Positions 36,835 to 47,685 are shown, counted from the stretch's first letter. The stretch is DNA of 64,000 bases from Neorhizobium tomejilense (GCA_002968845.1 PVBG01000009.1:124001-188000), one strand, 5' to 3'. The notes: generated by a model from the letters alone, not told the origin. Made by a program: numbers and translations.

Positions 36835-37389
36835 ATGAACAAGGCAATTTTCGGATCCGTGGTCGGTGCAATCCTGGCGGTGTCGGCGCTGTCTTCTACT
36901 GCCTTTGCGCAGGAGCGGCTGTTCGACGAAGTGCGAATCGGCGTTTCCGGTTCGATCCAGAGCAAGAGCACGTTCGAGAAGGGTGCATTCCCGTCCGCCA
37001 CCGTCTTCTTCGACCCCTTCGACCAGCGCCATGCCCAGAGCTTCATGGACCACATGCTGCGTCCGCGCGTCCATGTGGGCGCGATCGTGTCGACGGCGGG
37101 CGAAGCGAGCCAGGTCTTTGCCGGCTTCACCTGGACGGCACCGATCACCGACAAGATCTTCGTCGATCTCGGCTTCGGCGGCGCCTTCAACAACGGCAAC
37201 CTCGACAAGCCGAACGACGGTCCGAAGCTCGGCTGCCATGTGCTCTTCCATGAGTCGCTCGGTCTCGGTTACAACATTACCAACAACTGGCGCGTCCTTG
37301 CGACCGTCGAGCACTCTTCGAACGCCGATCTATGCGATCACAACGACGGCCTCTCCTACGCAGGCATCGCGGTCGGCTACAAGTTCTGA
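36835..37389 (+). CDS. PagL-like acyloxyacyl hydrolase family outer-membrane protein
   Basis: About 184 residues with a signal peptide (to about residue 25, AFAQE) and a beta-barrel pattern ending in aromatic YKF, the outer-membrane insertion signal. The HxSNA motif typical of PagL lipid A 3-O-deacylase is present as EHSSNAD. The glutamate that follows NDG in PagL (NDGxE) is replaced by serine (NDGLS). Catalysis may therefore be lost or use another acid. It has its own terminator. Confidence 0.75.
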   Translation: MNKAIFGSVVGAILAVSALSSTAFAQERLFDEVRIGVSGSIQSKSTFEKGAFPSATVFFDPFDQRHAQSFMDHMLRPRVHVGAIVSTAGEASQVFAGFTWTAPITDKIFVDLGFGGAFNNGNLDKPNDGPKLGCHVLFHESLGLGYNITNNWRVLATVEHSSNADLCDHNDGLSYAGIAVGYKF

Positions 37390-37415
37390 TCCAGATCGCG
37401 TATTTTCCAACTGAG

Positions 37416-37440
37416 GCGCCGGTTTTCCGGCGCTTTTTGT
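37416..37440 (+). terminator. Intrinsic terminator after the PagL-like gene
   Basis: GCGCCGG-TTTT-CCGGCGC followed by TTTTTGTTTT, 27 bases after the stop. Confidence 0.88.
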
Positions 37441-37549
37441 TTTCCGGCCGCCACGCCGTACCGCCGCATGGCAGTATTTTCCTGTCGCGCCGCATTGCGA
37501 CATAGGTTAAAGAGCGCCAAGAGCTTGGCCCTTCAATCCAGAGAAGATC

Positions 37550-39757
37550 ATGACCATCCCGAACAGTATCGCGATCACCCCCGAACTCGTCGCCTCGCAC
37601 GGCTTGAAGCCCGACGAATATCAGCGGATTCTCGATCTGATCGGCCGCGAGCCGACATTCACGGAGCTCGGTATCTTCTCGGCCATGTGGAACGAGCATT
37701 GCTCCTACAAATCCTCGAAGAAGTGGCTGAGAACGCTACCGACCAAGGGACCGCGCGTCATTCAGGGGCCGGGTGAGAATGCCGGCGTCGTCGACATCGA
37801 CGATGGCGATTGCGTTGTCTTCAAGATGGAGAGCCATAACCACCCGTCCTATATCGAACCCTACCAGGGCGCGGCGACGGGTGTCGGCGGCATCCTGCGC
37901 GACGTCTTCACGATGGGTGCCCGCCCGATCGCGGTCATGAACGCTCTGCGCTTCGGCGCGCCCGATCACCCGAAAACCAAACATCTTGTGTCCGGCGTCG
38001 TTGCCGGTGTTGGCGGTTACGGCAACTCCTTCGGCGTACCGACGGTCGGCGGCGAAGTGGAGTTCGATCCGCGCTACAATGGCAATATTCTGGTCAACGC
38101 ATTTGCGGCCGGGCTTGCCAAATCGAATGCCATCTTCCTGTCGGAAGCCAAGGGCGTCGGTCTGCCGGTCGTTTATCTCGGCGCCAAGACCGGCCGCGAC
38201 GGTGTCGGCGGAGCGACGATGGCATCGGCCGAATTCGACGAATCCATCGAGGAGAAACGCCCGACCGTTCAGGTCGGCGACCCCTTCACCGAAAAGTGCC
38301 TGCTGGAAGCCTGCCTCGAACTGATGGCGACCGGCGCGGTGATCGCCATCCAGGACATGGGTGCAGCCGGCCTCACCTGCTCGGCCGTCGAAATGGGCGC
38401 CAAGGGCGATCTCGGCATCGAACTCGACCTCGACAAGGTGCCGGTGCGCGAGGACCGGATGACGGCCTACGAAATGATGCTTTCGGAGAGCCAAGAGCGC
38501 ATGCTCATGGTGCTGCAGCCGGAAAAGGAAGAGCAGGCCAAGGCGATCTTCGTCAAGTGGGGCCTCGATTTTGCGATCGTCGGCAAGACCACCGACGACC
38601 TGCGCTTCCGCGTGCTGCACCAGGGCGAGGAAGTCGCCAACCTACCGATCAAGGATCTCGGCGACCAGGCCCCGGAATACGATCGGCCGTGGGTCCAGTC
38701 GGATGTTCGCGCACCCCTGCCCGCCTCGCAGGTTGCGGCACCCGCTGACTATAACCAGGCCCTGTTGAAGCTCATCGGCTCGGCCAACCAGTCCAGCCGC
38801 CGGTGGGTCTGGGAGCAGTACGACACGCTGATCCAGGGCAATTCGCTGCAGCGTCCGGGCGGCGATGCCGGCGTCGTGCGCATCGAAAGCCATCCGACCA
38901 AGGCGCTCGCCTTCTCGTCCGACGTCACGCCGCGTTATGTCGAAGCCGATCCGTTCGAAGGCGGCAAGCAGGCGGTCGCCGAATGCTGGCGCAATATTGT
39001 CGCTACCGGCGCCGAGCCGCTCGCCGCCACCGACAACCTCAATTTCGGCAATCCGGAAAAACCGGAAATCATGGGCCAGCTGGTCGGCGCCATCAAGGGC
39101 ATCGGCGAGGCCTGCAGGGCGCTGGATTTCCCGATCGTTTCCGGCAACGTGTCGCTCTACAACGAGACCAACGGCGTCGCGATCTTGCCGACCCCGACCA
39201 TTGCCGGTGTAGGCCTGCTGCCCGACTGGCAGAAGATGGCGAAGATCGGTTCTGCCAACGTCGGCGACAAGCTGATCATGATCGGCACGGACGGCAGCCA
39301 TCTCGGCTCTTCGGTCTATCTGCGCGACATTCTCGACACGATCGACGGCCCGCCTCCGGAAGTCGATTTGAAGGCCGAGCGCCGCAACGGCGATTTCGTC
39401 CGCTCGCTCATCCGCAACGGCCAAGTGGCGGCCTGCCACGACATTTCCTCGGGCGGCCTTGCGATCACGCTTGCCGAAATGGCGATGGCGTCGGCCAAAG
39501 GTATGAAGGTCAGCCTCAAGGAACAGCGCGGCCCGGCCCATGGACTGCTGTTCGGCGAAGACCAGGCCCGCTATGTCATCGCGGTGCCAGCCGATCTCGC
39601 CAATTTCGTGCAAGCGAATGCTGAAGGCGCAGGCGTGCCCTTCCGGACGCTCGGTACCGTCGCCGGCGACAGCTTGGTGATCGACGACCTCATCAGCATT
39701 GCGGTCCCGCAGCTTGCGGAAGCCCACGAAAGCTGGTTCCCGGCCTTCATGGCCTGA
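37550..39757 (+). CDS. purL: FGAM synthase large subunit PurL
   Basis: About 735 residues, the short PurL form that needs PurS and PurQ. Motifs include [11 protein letters not shown] at the N-terminus, [19 protein letters not shown] and the second half repeat [16 protein letters not shown]. It converts FGAR to FGAM. It has its own upstream spacer of about 110 bp after a strong terminator, so it probably has its own promoter. Confidence 0.96.
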   Translation: MTIPNSIAITPELVASHGLKPDEYQRILDLIGREPTFTELGIFSAMWNEHCSYKSSKKWLRTLPTKGPRVIQGPGENAGVVDIDDGDCVVFKMESHNHPSYIEPYQGAATGVGGILRDVFTMGARPIAVMNALRFGAPDHPKTKHLVSGVVAGVGGYGNSFGVPTVGGEVEFDPRYNGNILVNAFAAGLAKSNAIFLSEAKGVGLPVVYLGAKTGRDGVGGATMASAEFDESIEEKRPTVQVGDPFTEKCLLEACLELMATGAVIAIQDMGAAGLTCSAVEMGAKGDLGIELDLDKVPVREDRMTAYEMMLSESQERMLMVLQPEKEEQAKAIFVKWGLDFAIVGKTTDDLRFRVLHQGEEVANLPIKDLGDQAPEYDRPWVQSDVRAPLPASQVAAPADYNQALLKLIGSANQSSRRWVWEQYDTLIQGNSLQRPGGDAGVVRIESHPTKALAFSSDVTPRYVEADPFEGGKQAVAECWRNIVATGAEPLAATDNLNFGNPEKPEIMGQLVGAIKGIGEACRALDFPIVSGNVSLYNETNGVAILPTPTIAGVGLLPDWQKMAKIGSANVGDKLIMIGTDGSHLGSSVYLRDILDTIDGPPPEVDLKAERRNGDFVRSLIRNGQVAACHDISSGGLAITLAEMAMASAKGMKVSLKEQRGPAHGLLFGEDQARYVIAVPADLANFVQANAEGAGVPFRTLGTVAGDSLVIDDLISIAVPQLAEAHESWFPAFMA

Positions 39758-39912
39758 CACTCAGCCGGAACGCACCGGCGCGATATGCCGCGGTCCAGGG
39801 ATCGCGATTTATCTGCACGCGTGAACAAAAGTTGAAGCGCGGGGGATTGATGGACTCGGGCTATCCCGATAAGCATTGCGGTTTTCTGAAATAGGAAAGT
39901 AAGCGCGCAAAA

Positions 39913-40596
39913 ATGCTTATGCCGATTTTGACCTGGTTGAGGTCGTCGGGCCCGACCTGGCACTACAAGCGCATCTGGCTCGATGCACTGATCGTCACCC
40001 TTTGCCTGAACGTTCTGGCTTGGATGGTTTTTTCGAAGATGGGTATGACCACCCGCGCCATCTTCAATGAAGACGGCCCCATCGAAGACATTCAGTCTGC
40101 TTCGCTTGCCATCGCCGCCCTTTTTGCCGTCATGGCGGCATTGGGGACGCGGATATTGGCCCGGTTCGTCGCAATCACGACAGCCTGCATCTCCATCATC
40201 TTCTTCATGCGAGAGATGCCACTATGCCGCGACAATGTGACAGTTTATTGCGTGTCGAAGACTTGGCTGCCGATTATTATCGGCGCGACCGCTCTCATCC
40301 TGCTGATCGCGACGATCGTGTTCGAATATCGCCATAGAGGAGGTCTTCTCCGAGCCATTCACCCGCGCCTCTCCTGGCCGCTGGCCCTGATTGCCGCCGC
40401 TCTCGCCTGCAGCCAATTTGCCGAGCATTTCGATATTGTCGTGATGGAGGAGAGCATCGAATCCTACGGCTTCATGATCCTGACCCTGAGCTCGATCTGG
40501 CTTTTCCGCTTCTCCCGCACCCAGCATCTTCCACCGCTCAGAACCCGAGCCAAAGCCAGCCTCCATAGGGTGAAACACGTATTCTTGCACCATTGA
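39913..40596 (+). CDS. Unknown multi-pass membrane protein
   Basis: About 227 residues with five probable membrane helices: roughly 24-42, 63-82, 84-103, 120-140 and 155-172. A further amphipathic stretch near 190 may be a sixth. The segment NEDGPIEDIQSASLAIAAL after helix 1 is its most distinctive feature. It has a charged, Arg/His-rich C-terminus. I do not recognise the family. It lies between purL and bolA in a run otherwise conserved in rhizobia. A second ATG six bases on is an alternative start. Confidence 0.65.
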   Translation: MLMPILTWLRSSGPTWHYKRIWLDALIVTLCLNVLAWMVFSKMGMTTRAIFNEDGPIEDIQSASLAIAALFAVMAALGTRILARFVAITTACISIIFFMREMPLCRDNVTVYCVSKTWLPIIIGATALILLIATIVFEYRHRGGLLRAIHPRLSWPLALIAAALACSQFAEHFDIVVMEESIESYGFMILTLSSIWLFRFSRTQHLPPLRTRAKASLHRVKHVFLHH

Positions 40597-40704
40597 GGCG
40601 GAGCTGTTGGATCCAGCTTTGACCGGAGAGCAGCTTTGAGGCAGTGTATCCTGACAAAAGGTTCCGCGGTTTTGAGTCCGCGGAGAGAGAAAAGGGATGA
40701 CATC

Positions 40705-40941
40705 ATGGCTATGAGACCCGGTGAAATCGAAGACCTGATCAAGGCCGGCATTCCCGGTGCCAAGGTCACCATCCGGGATCTTGCTGGCGACGGCGACCAT
40801 TATGCCGCGGAAGTGGTGGCAGAAGCGTTCCGGGGAAAAAGCCGGGTGCAGCAGCACCAGATGGTCTACGAGGCCCTGAAGGGCAATATGGGCGGCGTGC
40901 TCCACGCGCTGGCATTACAGACTTCGGCTCCGGCGGAGTGA
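40705..40941 (+). CDS. bolA: BolA-family protein
   Basis: About 78 residues with the BolA fold signatures DGDHYAAEVV and RVQQHQMVYEAL, including the invariant histidine and C-terminal helix. BolA proteins pair with monothiol glutaredoxins through a shared 2Fe-2S cluster in iron signalling. The Grx4-type gene grxD lies 410 bp downstream, which supports that pairing here. AAAGGG lies upstream of the ATG. Confidence 0.88.
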   Translation: MAMRPGEIEDLIKAGIPGAKVTIRDLAGDGDHYAAEVVAEAFRGKSRVQQHQMVYEALKGNMGGVLHALALQTSAPAE

Positions 40942-40944
40942 GCG

Positions 40945-41193
40945 ATGGCTGACCTGATCAAGGAGATCGTTACCGGCCTCGTTGAAACTGCCCTGAAGGA
41001 ACTTCTCGGCAAGTCGCATGGCCGCACGCCGGCCAAACGCAAGAAGCGGCAGATCCGCTCGGCCACTACCGGGCGTTTCGCCAGGAAGACTGCGCGCACC
41101 AAGACCACAGCCAGACGTGCAGCGAAGCCGGCGACGAAACAGGTGAGCCGTCGGCGCACGACGGCAAGCCGCAGCAAGCAGCGCAGCCGCTGA
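40945..41193 (+). CDS. Small, strongly basic protein between bolA and grxD
   Basis: About 82 residues. The first 25 form an amphipathic helix (MADLIKEIVTGLVETALKEL); the rest is almost all Arg, Lys, Thr, Ala and Ser, like a histone H1 or H3 tail. It begins three bases after bolA, so it is coupled to it. The family is unknown to me. Nucleic-acid binding is the simplest guess from charge alone. Confidence 0.65.
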   Translation: MADLIKEIVTGLVETALKELLGKSHGRTPAKRKKRQIRSATTGRFARKTARTKTTARRAAKPATKQVSRRRTTASRSKQRSR

Positions 41194-41350
41194 CCTCAAT
41201 GTACCCGGTCCATGGGGTTAAACGGCAGTCATGCGAGGCAATAAGCGCTTTCCAACGGACTATTCCGCTGGAATTCCCGATGCCACGTTGCTATTTAAGG
41301 CAGATGACGCAGCGCAGCGGCCCTTGAAACCGCATGTGAAAGGATAGGAC

Positions 41351-41686
41351 ATGAGCGGAATTACCGATTTTATCGCCAACGAAGTGAAGACCAATGATGT
41401 GGTTCTCTTCATGAAGGGCACCCCGCAGTTCCCGCAGTGTGGTTTCTCGGGCCAGGTCGTGCAGATTCTCGACTATCTCGGCCTGGACTACAAGGGTGTG
41501 AACGTGCTCGCCGATGCGGAAATCCGCCAGGGCATCAAGGACTATTCCAACTGGCCGACCATTCCGCAGCTTTACGTCAAGGGCGAATTCATCGGCGGTT
41601 GCGATATCGTCCGCGAGATGTTCCAGTCCGGCGAACTGCAGACTCACCTGCAGGAACAGGGCATCAGCGTCCGCGGCGCGGCCTGA
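41351..41686 (+). CDS. grxD: Monothiol glutaredoxin Grx4/GrxD
   Basis: About 111 residues with the CGFS active site ([10 protein letters not shown]), [16 protein letters not shown] and GGCDI glutathione-binding motifs. Such proteins carry 2Fe-2S clusters and partner BolA. AGGATAGGAC precedes the ATG. The 41194-41350 spacer shows no clear iron box. Confidence 0.95.
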   Translation: MSGITDFIANEVKTNDVVLFMKGTPQFPQCGFSGQVVQILDYLGLDYKGVNVLADAEIRQGIKDYSNWPTIPQLYVKGEFIGGCDIVREMFQSGELQTHLQEQGISVRGAA

Positions 41687-41730
41687 GATCTTCCGGGCTC
41701 CGGTCCGGGATTTTTATAAGACATTTTCAA

Positions 41731-41754
41731 GGCGCCGCTCCCAACGGCGCCTTT
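41731..41754 (+). terminator. Intrinsic terminator after grxD
   Basis: GGCGCCG-CTCCCAA-CGGCGCC followed by TTT, 44 bases after grxD and just before the MFS gene. The T run is short. Confidence 0.65.
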
Positions 41755-41777
41755 CACGTTGTTTTTAGGAAGCTGCT

Positions 41778-43025
41778 GTGACCAATCCTTCACAAACGGC
41801 CCCAGACCGCCTGCGCGGCATGGGCCGGGTCGAATTCATCGCGATGATGGCGATGTTGATGGCCATCAATTCGCTCGCCATCGACATCATGCTCCCTGGC
41901 CTGCAGGAGATCGGCGCCTCGCTCGGCGTCGTCAACGAGAACCATCGGCAATATGTAGTCTCAGCCTATCTCTTCGGCCTCGGCGCTGCGCAGATCATCT
42001 ACGGATCGATCTCCGACCGTTTCGGTCGCAGGAACCCAATGCTCTTCGGCCTCGGCCTCTATTTCGTCTGCGCGGTCGGTGCCGTCGTCGCGCCATCGTT
42101 CGGAGCGCTGCTGGCCCTTCGCTTCATCCAGGGTGCCGGAGCGGCCGCAACACGGGTGATTTCCATCTCGATCGTGCGCGACGTATACGGCGGTCGCGCC
42201 ATGGCGGAAGTCATGTCGCTAATCATGATGGTCTTCATGGTCGTACCGGTCATCGCGCCGGCAACAGGCCAGGTGATCATGCTGTTCGGCAACTGGCACC
42301 TGATTTTCGTGTTCATGGCAGTCGCCGCGCTCGGCATCGGCTTCTGGATGTATTCGCGCCTTCCGGAAACACTCGATCCGGCCGATGTGCGTCCCTTCAC
42401 CATTTCCTCTATCCTGCACGCCTTCCAGATGGTTCTGACCAATCGCCTCGCCCTCTGCTACACGATTGCCAGCACATTCATCTTCGGCGCCCTGTTCGGC
42501 TTCATCAATTCGGCCCAACAGATTTATGTCGGGATCTACGACGTCGGCGTCTGGTTTCCGGTGGTCTTTGCCTGCGTGGCGGTGTTCATGTCTGCCGCAT
42601 CCTTCCTGAACGCCAAGTTTGTTGGGCGTTTCGGCATGCGGCGCCTTTCGCACGGCTCGCTGTTTGGCTTTATCGGCATCACGCTCGTTTGGATGCTCGT
42701 GCAGATCTTCGGGCCTCAACCCATGCCGCTCGTGATCTTCATCGTGTTCTTCGGGCTCGCCATGTTCCAGTTCGGCTGGATCGGCTCGAACTTCAATTCG
42801 CTCGCCATGGAGCCGCTTGGCCATGTCGCCGGAACGGCGTCAGCCGTCCTCGGCTTCATGAGCACGGTCGGTGGCGCGCTGATTGGCGTCGCGATCGGCC
42901 AGGCCTTCGACGGTACGGCCCTGCCCCTGGTCGCAGGCTTCTTCACCGTCTCGATCATCGGACTGATCTTCGTGCTGATCGGCGAGAAGGGAAAGCTCTT
43001 CCAACCGCATAATCCGAAGATCTGA
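41778..43025 (+). CDS. MFS drug-resistance transporter, Bcr/CflA family
   Basis: About 415 residues from a GTG with AGGA upstream, with 12 predicted membrane helices. Motif A is GSISDRFGRRNPML and the helix 4-5 region has RFIQGAGAAATRV as in Bcr/CflA proton-driven exporters. The substrate is not predictable. It ends in a terminator shared with the convergent gene. Confidence 0.88.
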   Translation: MTNPSQTAPDRLRGMGRVEFIAMMAMLMAINSLAIDIMLPGLQEIGASLGVVNENHRQYVVSAYLFGLGAAQIIYGSISDRFGRRNPMLFGLGLYFVCAVGAVVAPSFGALLALRFIQGAGAAATRVISISIVRDVYGGRAMAEVMSLIMMVFMVVPVIAPATGQVIMLFGNWHLIFVFMAVAALGIGFWMYSRLPETLDPADVRPFTISSILHAFQMVLTNRLALCYTIASTFIFGALFGFINSAQQIYVGIYDVGVWFPVVFACVAVFMSAASFLNAKFVGRFGMRRLSHGSLFGFIGITLVWMLVQIFGPQPMPLVIFIVFFGLAMFQFGWIGSNFNSLAMEPLGHVAGTASAVLGFMSTVGGALIGVAIGQAFDGTALPLVAGFFTVSIIGLIFVLIGEKGKLFQPHNPKI

Positions 43026-43046
43026 GCTACAGTCCCCAACGAAAAC

Positions 43047-43069
43047 GGCCGGAGCGATCCGGCCTTTTT
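43047..43069 (+). terminator. Bidirectional terminator between the MFS and inositol-phosphatase genes
   Basis: GGCCGGA-GCGA-TCCGGCC followed by TTTTTCTT on the plus strand. On the minus strand the stem is followed by GTTTTCG, so it can also serve the convergent gene. Confidence 0.85.
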
Positions 43070-43088
43070 CTTGTTGATGGCCGCTATT

Positions 43089-43913
43089 TCAGTGGCCGAT
43101 GATCTCGTTGCGCAGCATCTGCCAGCTTTCCTTGTCGGTGGCGAGCAACAGGCCGCCGTCGACATGGTGCGGCATGTAAGGGGAGCCGTCGAAGCGCGCC
43201 ACGTAACCGCCAGCCTCCGTGCCGATCAGCGTGCCGGCCAGATGGTCCCAGGGCATCAGCTTGTTGTAGAGCACGAACTGCACATGCCCGCCGGCGAACG
43301 TGCGGTATTCGTGAGCCGAGCAGCGATAATTGGCGAAGAACCGGACCTTGGCGAGATTGCCGAGGATCCGTTCCCGCTCGCCGCCGAAGAAATATCCGGG
43401 CGATGCCATGCCGATCATGGCTTCGATCGGCCGGGCGTCGGCGACCGAAAGCCGGATCGCCTCGCCGTCCGGCCGCCGCATGAACGCGCCGGCGCCCTTT
43501 TCCGCCATGACCCAGTCGTCGCCCATCGGATCGTAGATGATCCCGGCGACCGTCTCGCCCTTCCAGACGACGGAGGCCATGACGCCGAAGGCGGGGATGC
43601 CCGAGGCGAAGTTGAAGGTGCCGTCGACCGGATCGACGACCACCGCGAAATCCGCATCGGCGAGCTTGGCGAGCAGCGACGGATCGGCCGCCACCGATTC
43701 TTCGCCGACGAAGAGCGCACCGGGCGCGAAGGCTTCGAGCTCTCGGCGGATCATCCGCTCGGCGGCTTCGTCGGCCTCGGTCACCAGGTCGGACGGCTCG
43801 CTCTTTGAACGTACATCGGCGCTGCTGAGTCGCCGGAAACGCGGCAGGATTTCGGCCTTGGCGGCAAGGCGCAGAAGATCGGCAAGCTTCGTGATGTCGA
43901 GCGGAAGGGTCAT
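43089..43913 (-). CDS. Inositol monophosphatase family protein
   Basis: About 274 residues. The metal-binding motifs are intact: GEES, DPVDGTFNF and the C-terminal WDHLAGTLIGTEAGG. Substrates in the family include inositol phosphate, PAP and histidinol phosphate; the sequence does not decide which. It lies 50 bp after ttcA on the same strand. Confidence 0.87.
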   Translation of the reverse strand: MTLPLDITKLADLLRLAAKAEILPRFRRLSSADVRSKSEPSDLVTEADEAAERMIRRELEAFAPGALFVGEESVAADPSLLAKLADADFAVVVDPVDGTFNFASGIPAFGVMASVVWKGETVAGIIYDPMGDDWVMAEKGAGAFMRRPDGEAIRLSVADARPIEAMIGMASPGYFFGGERERILGNLAKVRFFANYRCSAHEYRTFAGGHVQFVLYNKLMPWDHLAGTLIGTEAGGYVARFDGSPYMPHHVDGGLLLATDKESWQMLRNEIIGH

Positions 43914-43963
43914 GACATGGTCTCTTGGGGGATTGGTGCGGGAAGACTGGGTTCGGGAGGAAT

Positions 43964-44830
43964 TCAGAGACTTTGGGTGGCCTGCAGGCGGGAAAAATCG
44001 AAGAGTTTCGGGTCGAGCAGGTGCGACGAGTTCACGTGGGCGAGCGCGCGCAGCATCGTATCCTTGCGGCCCGGCATGCGGGCCTCGATATCGGCAAGCA
44101 TCGCCTTCATGGAATTGCGCTGCAGGCCATCCTGCGAGCCGCAGAGATCACACGGAATGATCGGGAACTGCATGGCGGCGGCAAATTTGGCCAGATCGTC
44201 CTCGGCGCAATAGGCAAGCGGCCTCAGCACCATCACGTCGCCCTCGTCGTTCAAGAGCTTTGCCGGCATGCCCGCGAGCCTGCCGCCATGGAAAAAATTC
44301 ATGAAAAAGGTTTCGAGTATGTCTTCCCGGTGATGGCCGAGCACCAGAGCATCGCAGCCCTCTTCGCGGGCGATCCGGTAGAGGTTGCCGCGCCGCAGCC
44401 TGGAACAGAGCGAACAATAGGTGGCGCCTTCGGGGACCTTTTCCTTCACGATCGAATAGGTATCGCGATATTCGATGCGATGCTTCACGCCGATCGAGGC
44501 GAGGTAGTCCGGCAGGACGTGTTTGGGGAAGTTCGGCTGGCCCTGGTCGAGATTGCAGGCAAGGAGTTCCACGGGCAGCAGGCCGCGCCATTGCAGGTCG
44601 AGCAGCACGGCGAGCAGCGAATAGGAATCCTTGCCGCCGGAGAGACCAACCAGCCAGCGTTTCTGGCCGTTCAGCATGCCAAAATCGTCGAAGGCCTGAC
44701 GCACCTGCCGGAGCAGGCGCTTGCGCAGCTTGTTGAACGAGACCGAGCTCGGCGCATCCCTAAAGAGCGTCGGCACGAGGCCGTTTTCGACCTCGTTCAG
44801 CTCGTCGTCGATCTTGGCCGTCATGCCCAT
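43964..44830 (-). CDS. ttcA: tRNA 2-thiocytidine(32) synthetase
   Basis: About 288 residues. The ATP PP-loop is SGGKDS (about residues 64-69), and CxxC pairs in YCSLCSR and PCDLCGS bind the Fe-S cluster needed for sulfur transfer to C32 of tRNA. Sulfur comes from a cysteine desulfurase such as those at the left end of this window. ATG 44830 follows AAAGGA. An alternative start lies six bases downstream. Confidence 0.92.
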   Translation of the reverse strand: MGMTAKIDDELNEVENGLVPTLFRDAPSSVSFNKLRKRLLRQVRQAFDDFGMLNGQKRWLVGLSGGKDSYSLLAVLLDLQWRGLLPVELLACNLDQGQPNFPKHVLPDYLASIGVKHRIEYRDTYSIVKEKVPEGATYCSLCSRLRRGNLYRIAREEGCDALVLGHHREDILETFFMNFFHGGRLAGMPAKLLNDEGDVMVLRPLAYCAEDDLAKFAAAMQFPIIPCDLCGSQDGLQRNSMKAMLADIEARMPGRKDTMLRALAHVNSSHLLDPKLFDFSRLQATQSL

Positions 44831-44845
44831 TGGTCTTCCTTTGAA

Positions 44846-44870
44846 ACCGAAAAGCGGGCTATGCCCGCTT
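44846..44870 (-). terminator. Intrinsic terminator of alaS
   Basis: On the minus strand AAGCGGGC-ATA-GCCCGCTT is followed by TTCGGTTTC, 14 bases after the alaS stop and just before ttcA. Confidence 0.75.
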
Positions 44871-44883
44871 CTGGTGTTTGTCG

Positions 44884-47544
44884 TCAGGCGCCGAGAGCGG
44901 CTGCCACCGCGTCGAGCGCCTCGCTCGCCTTGGCCCCATCGGGCCCGCCGGCCTGGGCCATGTCCGGACGGCCGCCGCCGCCCTTGCCGCCAAGCGCCAC
45001 GGATGCGATGCGGACCAGATCCACGGCGCTGAAGCGGTCGACCAGGTCAGGCGTCACCGCAACCACGGCGCTTGCCTTGCCGTCGTCCGAAACACCGATC
45101 AAGGTGACGACGCCGGAGCCGAGGCTCGCCTTGCCTTCATCCGCCAGGCCCTTGAGGTCCTTGGCATCGATGCCGTTGAGCGCCTTGCCCATGAACTTGA
45201 TGCCGCCGATCTCTTTGAAATCGCCGGCCGAACCGCCCTGCCCGCCGCCCATCGCAAGCCGGCGCTTGGCATCCGCCAGTTCCTTCTCGAGCTTGCGGCG
45301 CTCGTCGATCAGCGCTTCGACGCGCGAAACCAATTCCGCCGGCTGCACCTTCAAGGCGCCTGCGAGCGTTTTCACGCGCTCGTCCTGTTCGGCGAGATAA
45401 GCCCGTGCAGCCTCGCCCGTCACGGCTTCGACACGGCGAACGCCAGCGCCGACCGCGCTTTCGCCGAGAACGCGGACAAGGCCGATATCGCCGGTCGCGT
45501 TGACATGCGTGCCGCCGCAGAGCTCGACTGAATAGGGCTTGCCGGCCTTCGGACCTTCGATCGCCTTGCCCATCGCAACGACGCGAACTTCATCGCCGTA
45601 TTTTTCGCCGAACAGCGCCATGGCACCCTCGGCGATCGCGTCGTCGACGCTCATCAGGCGGGTCGTGACCGGTGCATTTTGCAGGATGATGGCATTTGCC
45701 ATGTCCTCGACCTTCTGCAACTCCTCGGCCGACATTGGCTTGGGATGCGAGACGTCGAAACGCAGCCGCTCGGGCGCTACCAGCGAACCCTTCTGGGCCA
45801 CGTGGGTGCCGAGCACCTCACGAAGCGCTTCATGCAGCAGATGGGTGGCCGAATGGTTGGAACGCAGGCGCGAACGGCGGACGTGATCAACCGTCAGCGC
45901 CACCGCATCACCGACCTTCAACGTGCCCTCAGTGACGGTTGTGATGTGGACGAACAGGCCCTCGCCCTTCTTCTGGGTATCCGAGACATCGAGCTTGCCA
46001 TTGTCGGTCGAGATTACGCCGGTATCGCCCATCTGGCCGCCGGATTCGCCGTAGAACGGCGTCTGGTTGACGACGACCTGCACCTGTTCGCCGGCGGAGG
46101 CGCTGTCGACAGCCTTGCCGTCGCGGACGATCGCCTGCACCACGCCTTCGGCCGTTTCAGTGTCGTAGCCGAGGAACTCGGTCGCGCCGTGCTTTTCCCT
46201 GAGCTCGAACCAGATCGTTTCCGTCGCCTTGTCGCCGGAACCGGTCCAGTGCGAGCGGGCTTCCGCCTTCTGGCGCTGCATGGCGTCGGTGAAACCGGAA
46301 ATATCGACGCCGATTTCGCGGGCGCGCAAAGCGTCCTGCGTCAGATCGAGCGGGAAACCGTAGGTGTCGTAGAGCTTGAAGGCGGTTTCGCCATCGAGCA
46401 TGTCGCCCTTGTGAAGCGTGTTCGTCGCGTCCGACAGCAGCGAGAGGCCGCGCTCCAGCGTCTTGCGAAAACGGTTTTCCTCGAGCTTCAGCGTTTCCGA
46501 AATCAGCGATTCCGCACGCACCAGTTCCGGATAGGCGCGGCCCATCTGCTGGATGAGCGCCGGCAGCAGTTTCCAGAGCAGCGGATCGCGGGCGCCGAGA
46601 AGCTGCGCGTGGCGCATGGCGCGGCGCATGATGCGGCGGAGCACATAACCGCGGCCTTCGTTCGAGGGCAGAACGCCGTCGGCGATCAGGAAGGCGGAGG
46701 AGCGCAGATGGTCAGCGATGACGCGGTGGCTGCCGCGGTGCTCGCCTTCCGCCTTGATGCCGGTCGCCTCTTCCGAGGCTGAGATCAGCGCGCGGAACAG
46801 GTCGATGTCGTAATTGTCGTGCTGGCCCTGCAGAACGGCTGCAACACGCTCCAGGCCCATGCCGGTGTCGATCGATGGGCGCGGCAGGTCGATCCGCTCT
46901 TCCTTCGTCACCTGCTCATACTGCATGAAGACGAGGTTCCAGATCTCGATGAACCGGTCGCCGTCCTCTTCCGGCGAACCGGGAGGGCCGCCCCAGATAT
47001 GGTCGCCATGGTCATAGAAGATTTCCGAGCACGGGCCGCAGGGACCGGTATCGCCCATCGCCCAGAAATTGTCGCTGGTCGGAATGCGGATAATCCTGTC
47101 GTCCGAAAGACCGGCGATCTTCTTCCAGAGGTCGAAAGCCTCGTCATCGGTGTGGTAGACGGTGACCAGGAGACGCTTGGCGTCGAGGCCGAATTCCTTG
47201 GTGATCAGGTTCCAGGCAAGCTCGATCGCATTCGCCTTGAAATAGTCGCCGAACGAGAAATTGCCGAGCATCTCGAAGAAGGTGTGGTGACGAGCGGTAT
47301 AACCGACATTGTCGAGGTCGTTATGCTTGCCACCGGCGCGAACGCATTTCTGTGCCGTCGTCGCGGTCGTATAGGGGCGTTTTTCAAGACCGGTGAACAC
47401 GTTCTTGAACTGAACCATGCCGGCATTGGTGAACATCAGCGTCGGATCGTTGCGCGGCACCAGCGGACTGGAGGAGACGACCTCGTGTCCGTTCTTTCGG
47501 AAATAGTCGAGGAAGGTCGACCGGATTTCATTCACGCCGCTCAT
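44884..47544 (-). CDS. alaS: Alanyl-tRNA synthetase
   Basis: About 886 residues. The class II catalytic core ([14 protein letters not shown] start, GMGLERV) is followed by the editing domain with [12 protein letters not shown] and the CGGTH zinc motif, then a C-terminal C-Ala domain. The length is normal. It lies downstream of recA, as in many alphaproteobacteria. Confidence 0.97.
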   Translation of the reverse strand: MSGVNEIRSTFLDYFRKNGHEVVSSSPLVPRNDPTLMFTNAGMVQFKNVFTGLEKRPYTTATTAQKCVRAGGKHNDLDNVGYTARHHTFFEMLGNFSFGDYFKANAIELAWNLITKEFGLDAKRLLVTVYHTDDEAFDLWKKIAGLSDDRIIRIPTSDNFWAMGDTGPCGPCSEIFYDHGDHIWGGPPGSPEEDGDRFIEIWNLVFMQYEQVTKEERIDLPRPSIDTGMGLERVAAVLQGQHDNYDIDLFRALISASEEATGIKAEGEHRGSHRVIADHLRSSAFLIADGVLPSNEGRGYVLRRIMRRAMRHAQLLGARDPLLWKLLPALIQQMGRAYPELVRAESLISETLKLEENRFRKTLERGLSLLSDATNTLHKGDMLDGETAFKLYDTYGFPLDLTQDALRAREIGVDISGFTDAMQRQKAEARSHWTGSGDKATETIWFELREKHGATEFLGYDTETAEGVVQAIVRDGKAVDSASAGEQVQVVVNQTPFYGESGGQMGDTGVISTDNGKLDVSDTQKKGEGLFVHITTVTEGTLKVGDAVALTVDHVRRSRLRSNHSATHLLHEALREVLGTHVAQKGSLVAPERLRFDVSHPKPMSAEELQKVEDMANAIILQNAPVTTRLMSVDDAIAEGAMALFGEKYGDEVRVVAMGKAIEGPKAGKPYSVELCGGTHVNATGDIGLVRVLGESAVGAGVRRVEAVTGEAARAYLAEQDERVKTLAGALKVQPAELVSRVEALIDERRKLEKELADAKRRLAMGGGQGGSAGDFKEIGGIKFMGKALNGIDAKDLKGLADEGKASLGSGVVTLIGVSDDGKASAVVAVTPDLVDRFSAVDLVRIASVALGGKGGGGRPDMAQAGGPDGAKASEALDAVAAALGA

Positions 47545-47651
47545 GCTACGCCCTTTTTACCGCCGGATGCGGTCCTATTATTCGAAAACCAAAGGCTTGT
47601 ATCGCCGACACCCCCAACTGTCCAGCCGCCCCACCGCCTAACCGAACGAGA

Positions 47652-47685
47652 AACCGGCCGCACATCTTTCCATGCGCGACCGGTT
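47652..47685 (-). terminator. Stem-loop after recA, possible terminator
   Basis: A 13-bp stem with two mismatches (AACCGGTCGCGCA / TGTGCGGCCGGTT on the minus strand) is followed by TCTCGTTC. A smaller CGGAG-TTTT-CTCCG hairpin lies nearer the recA stop. The T runs are modest. Confidence 0.45.
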
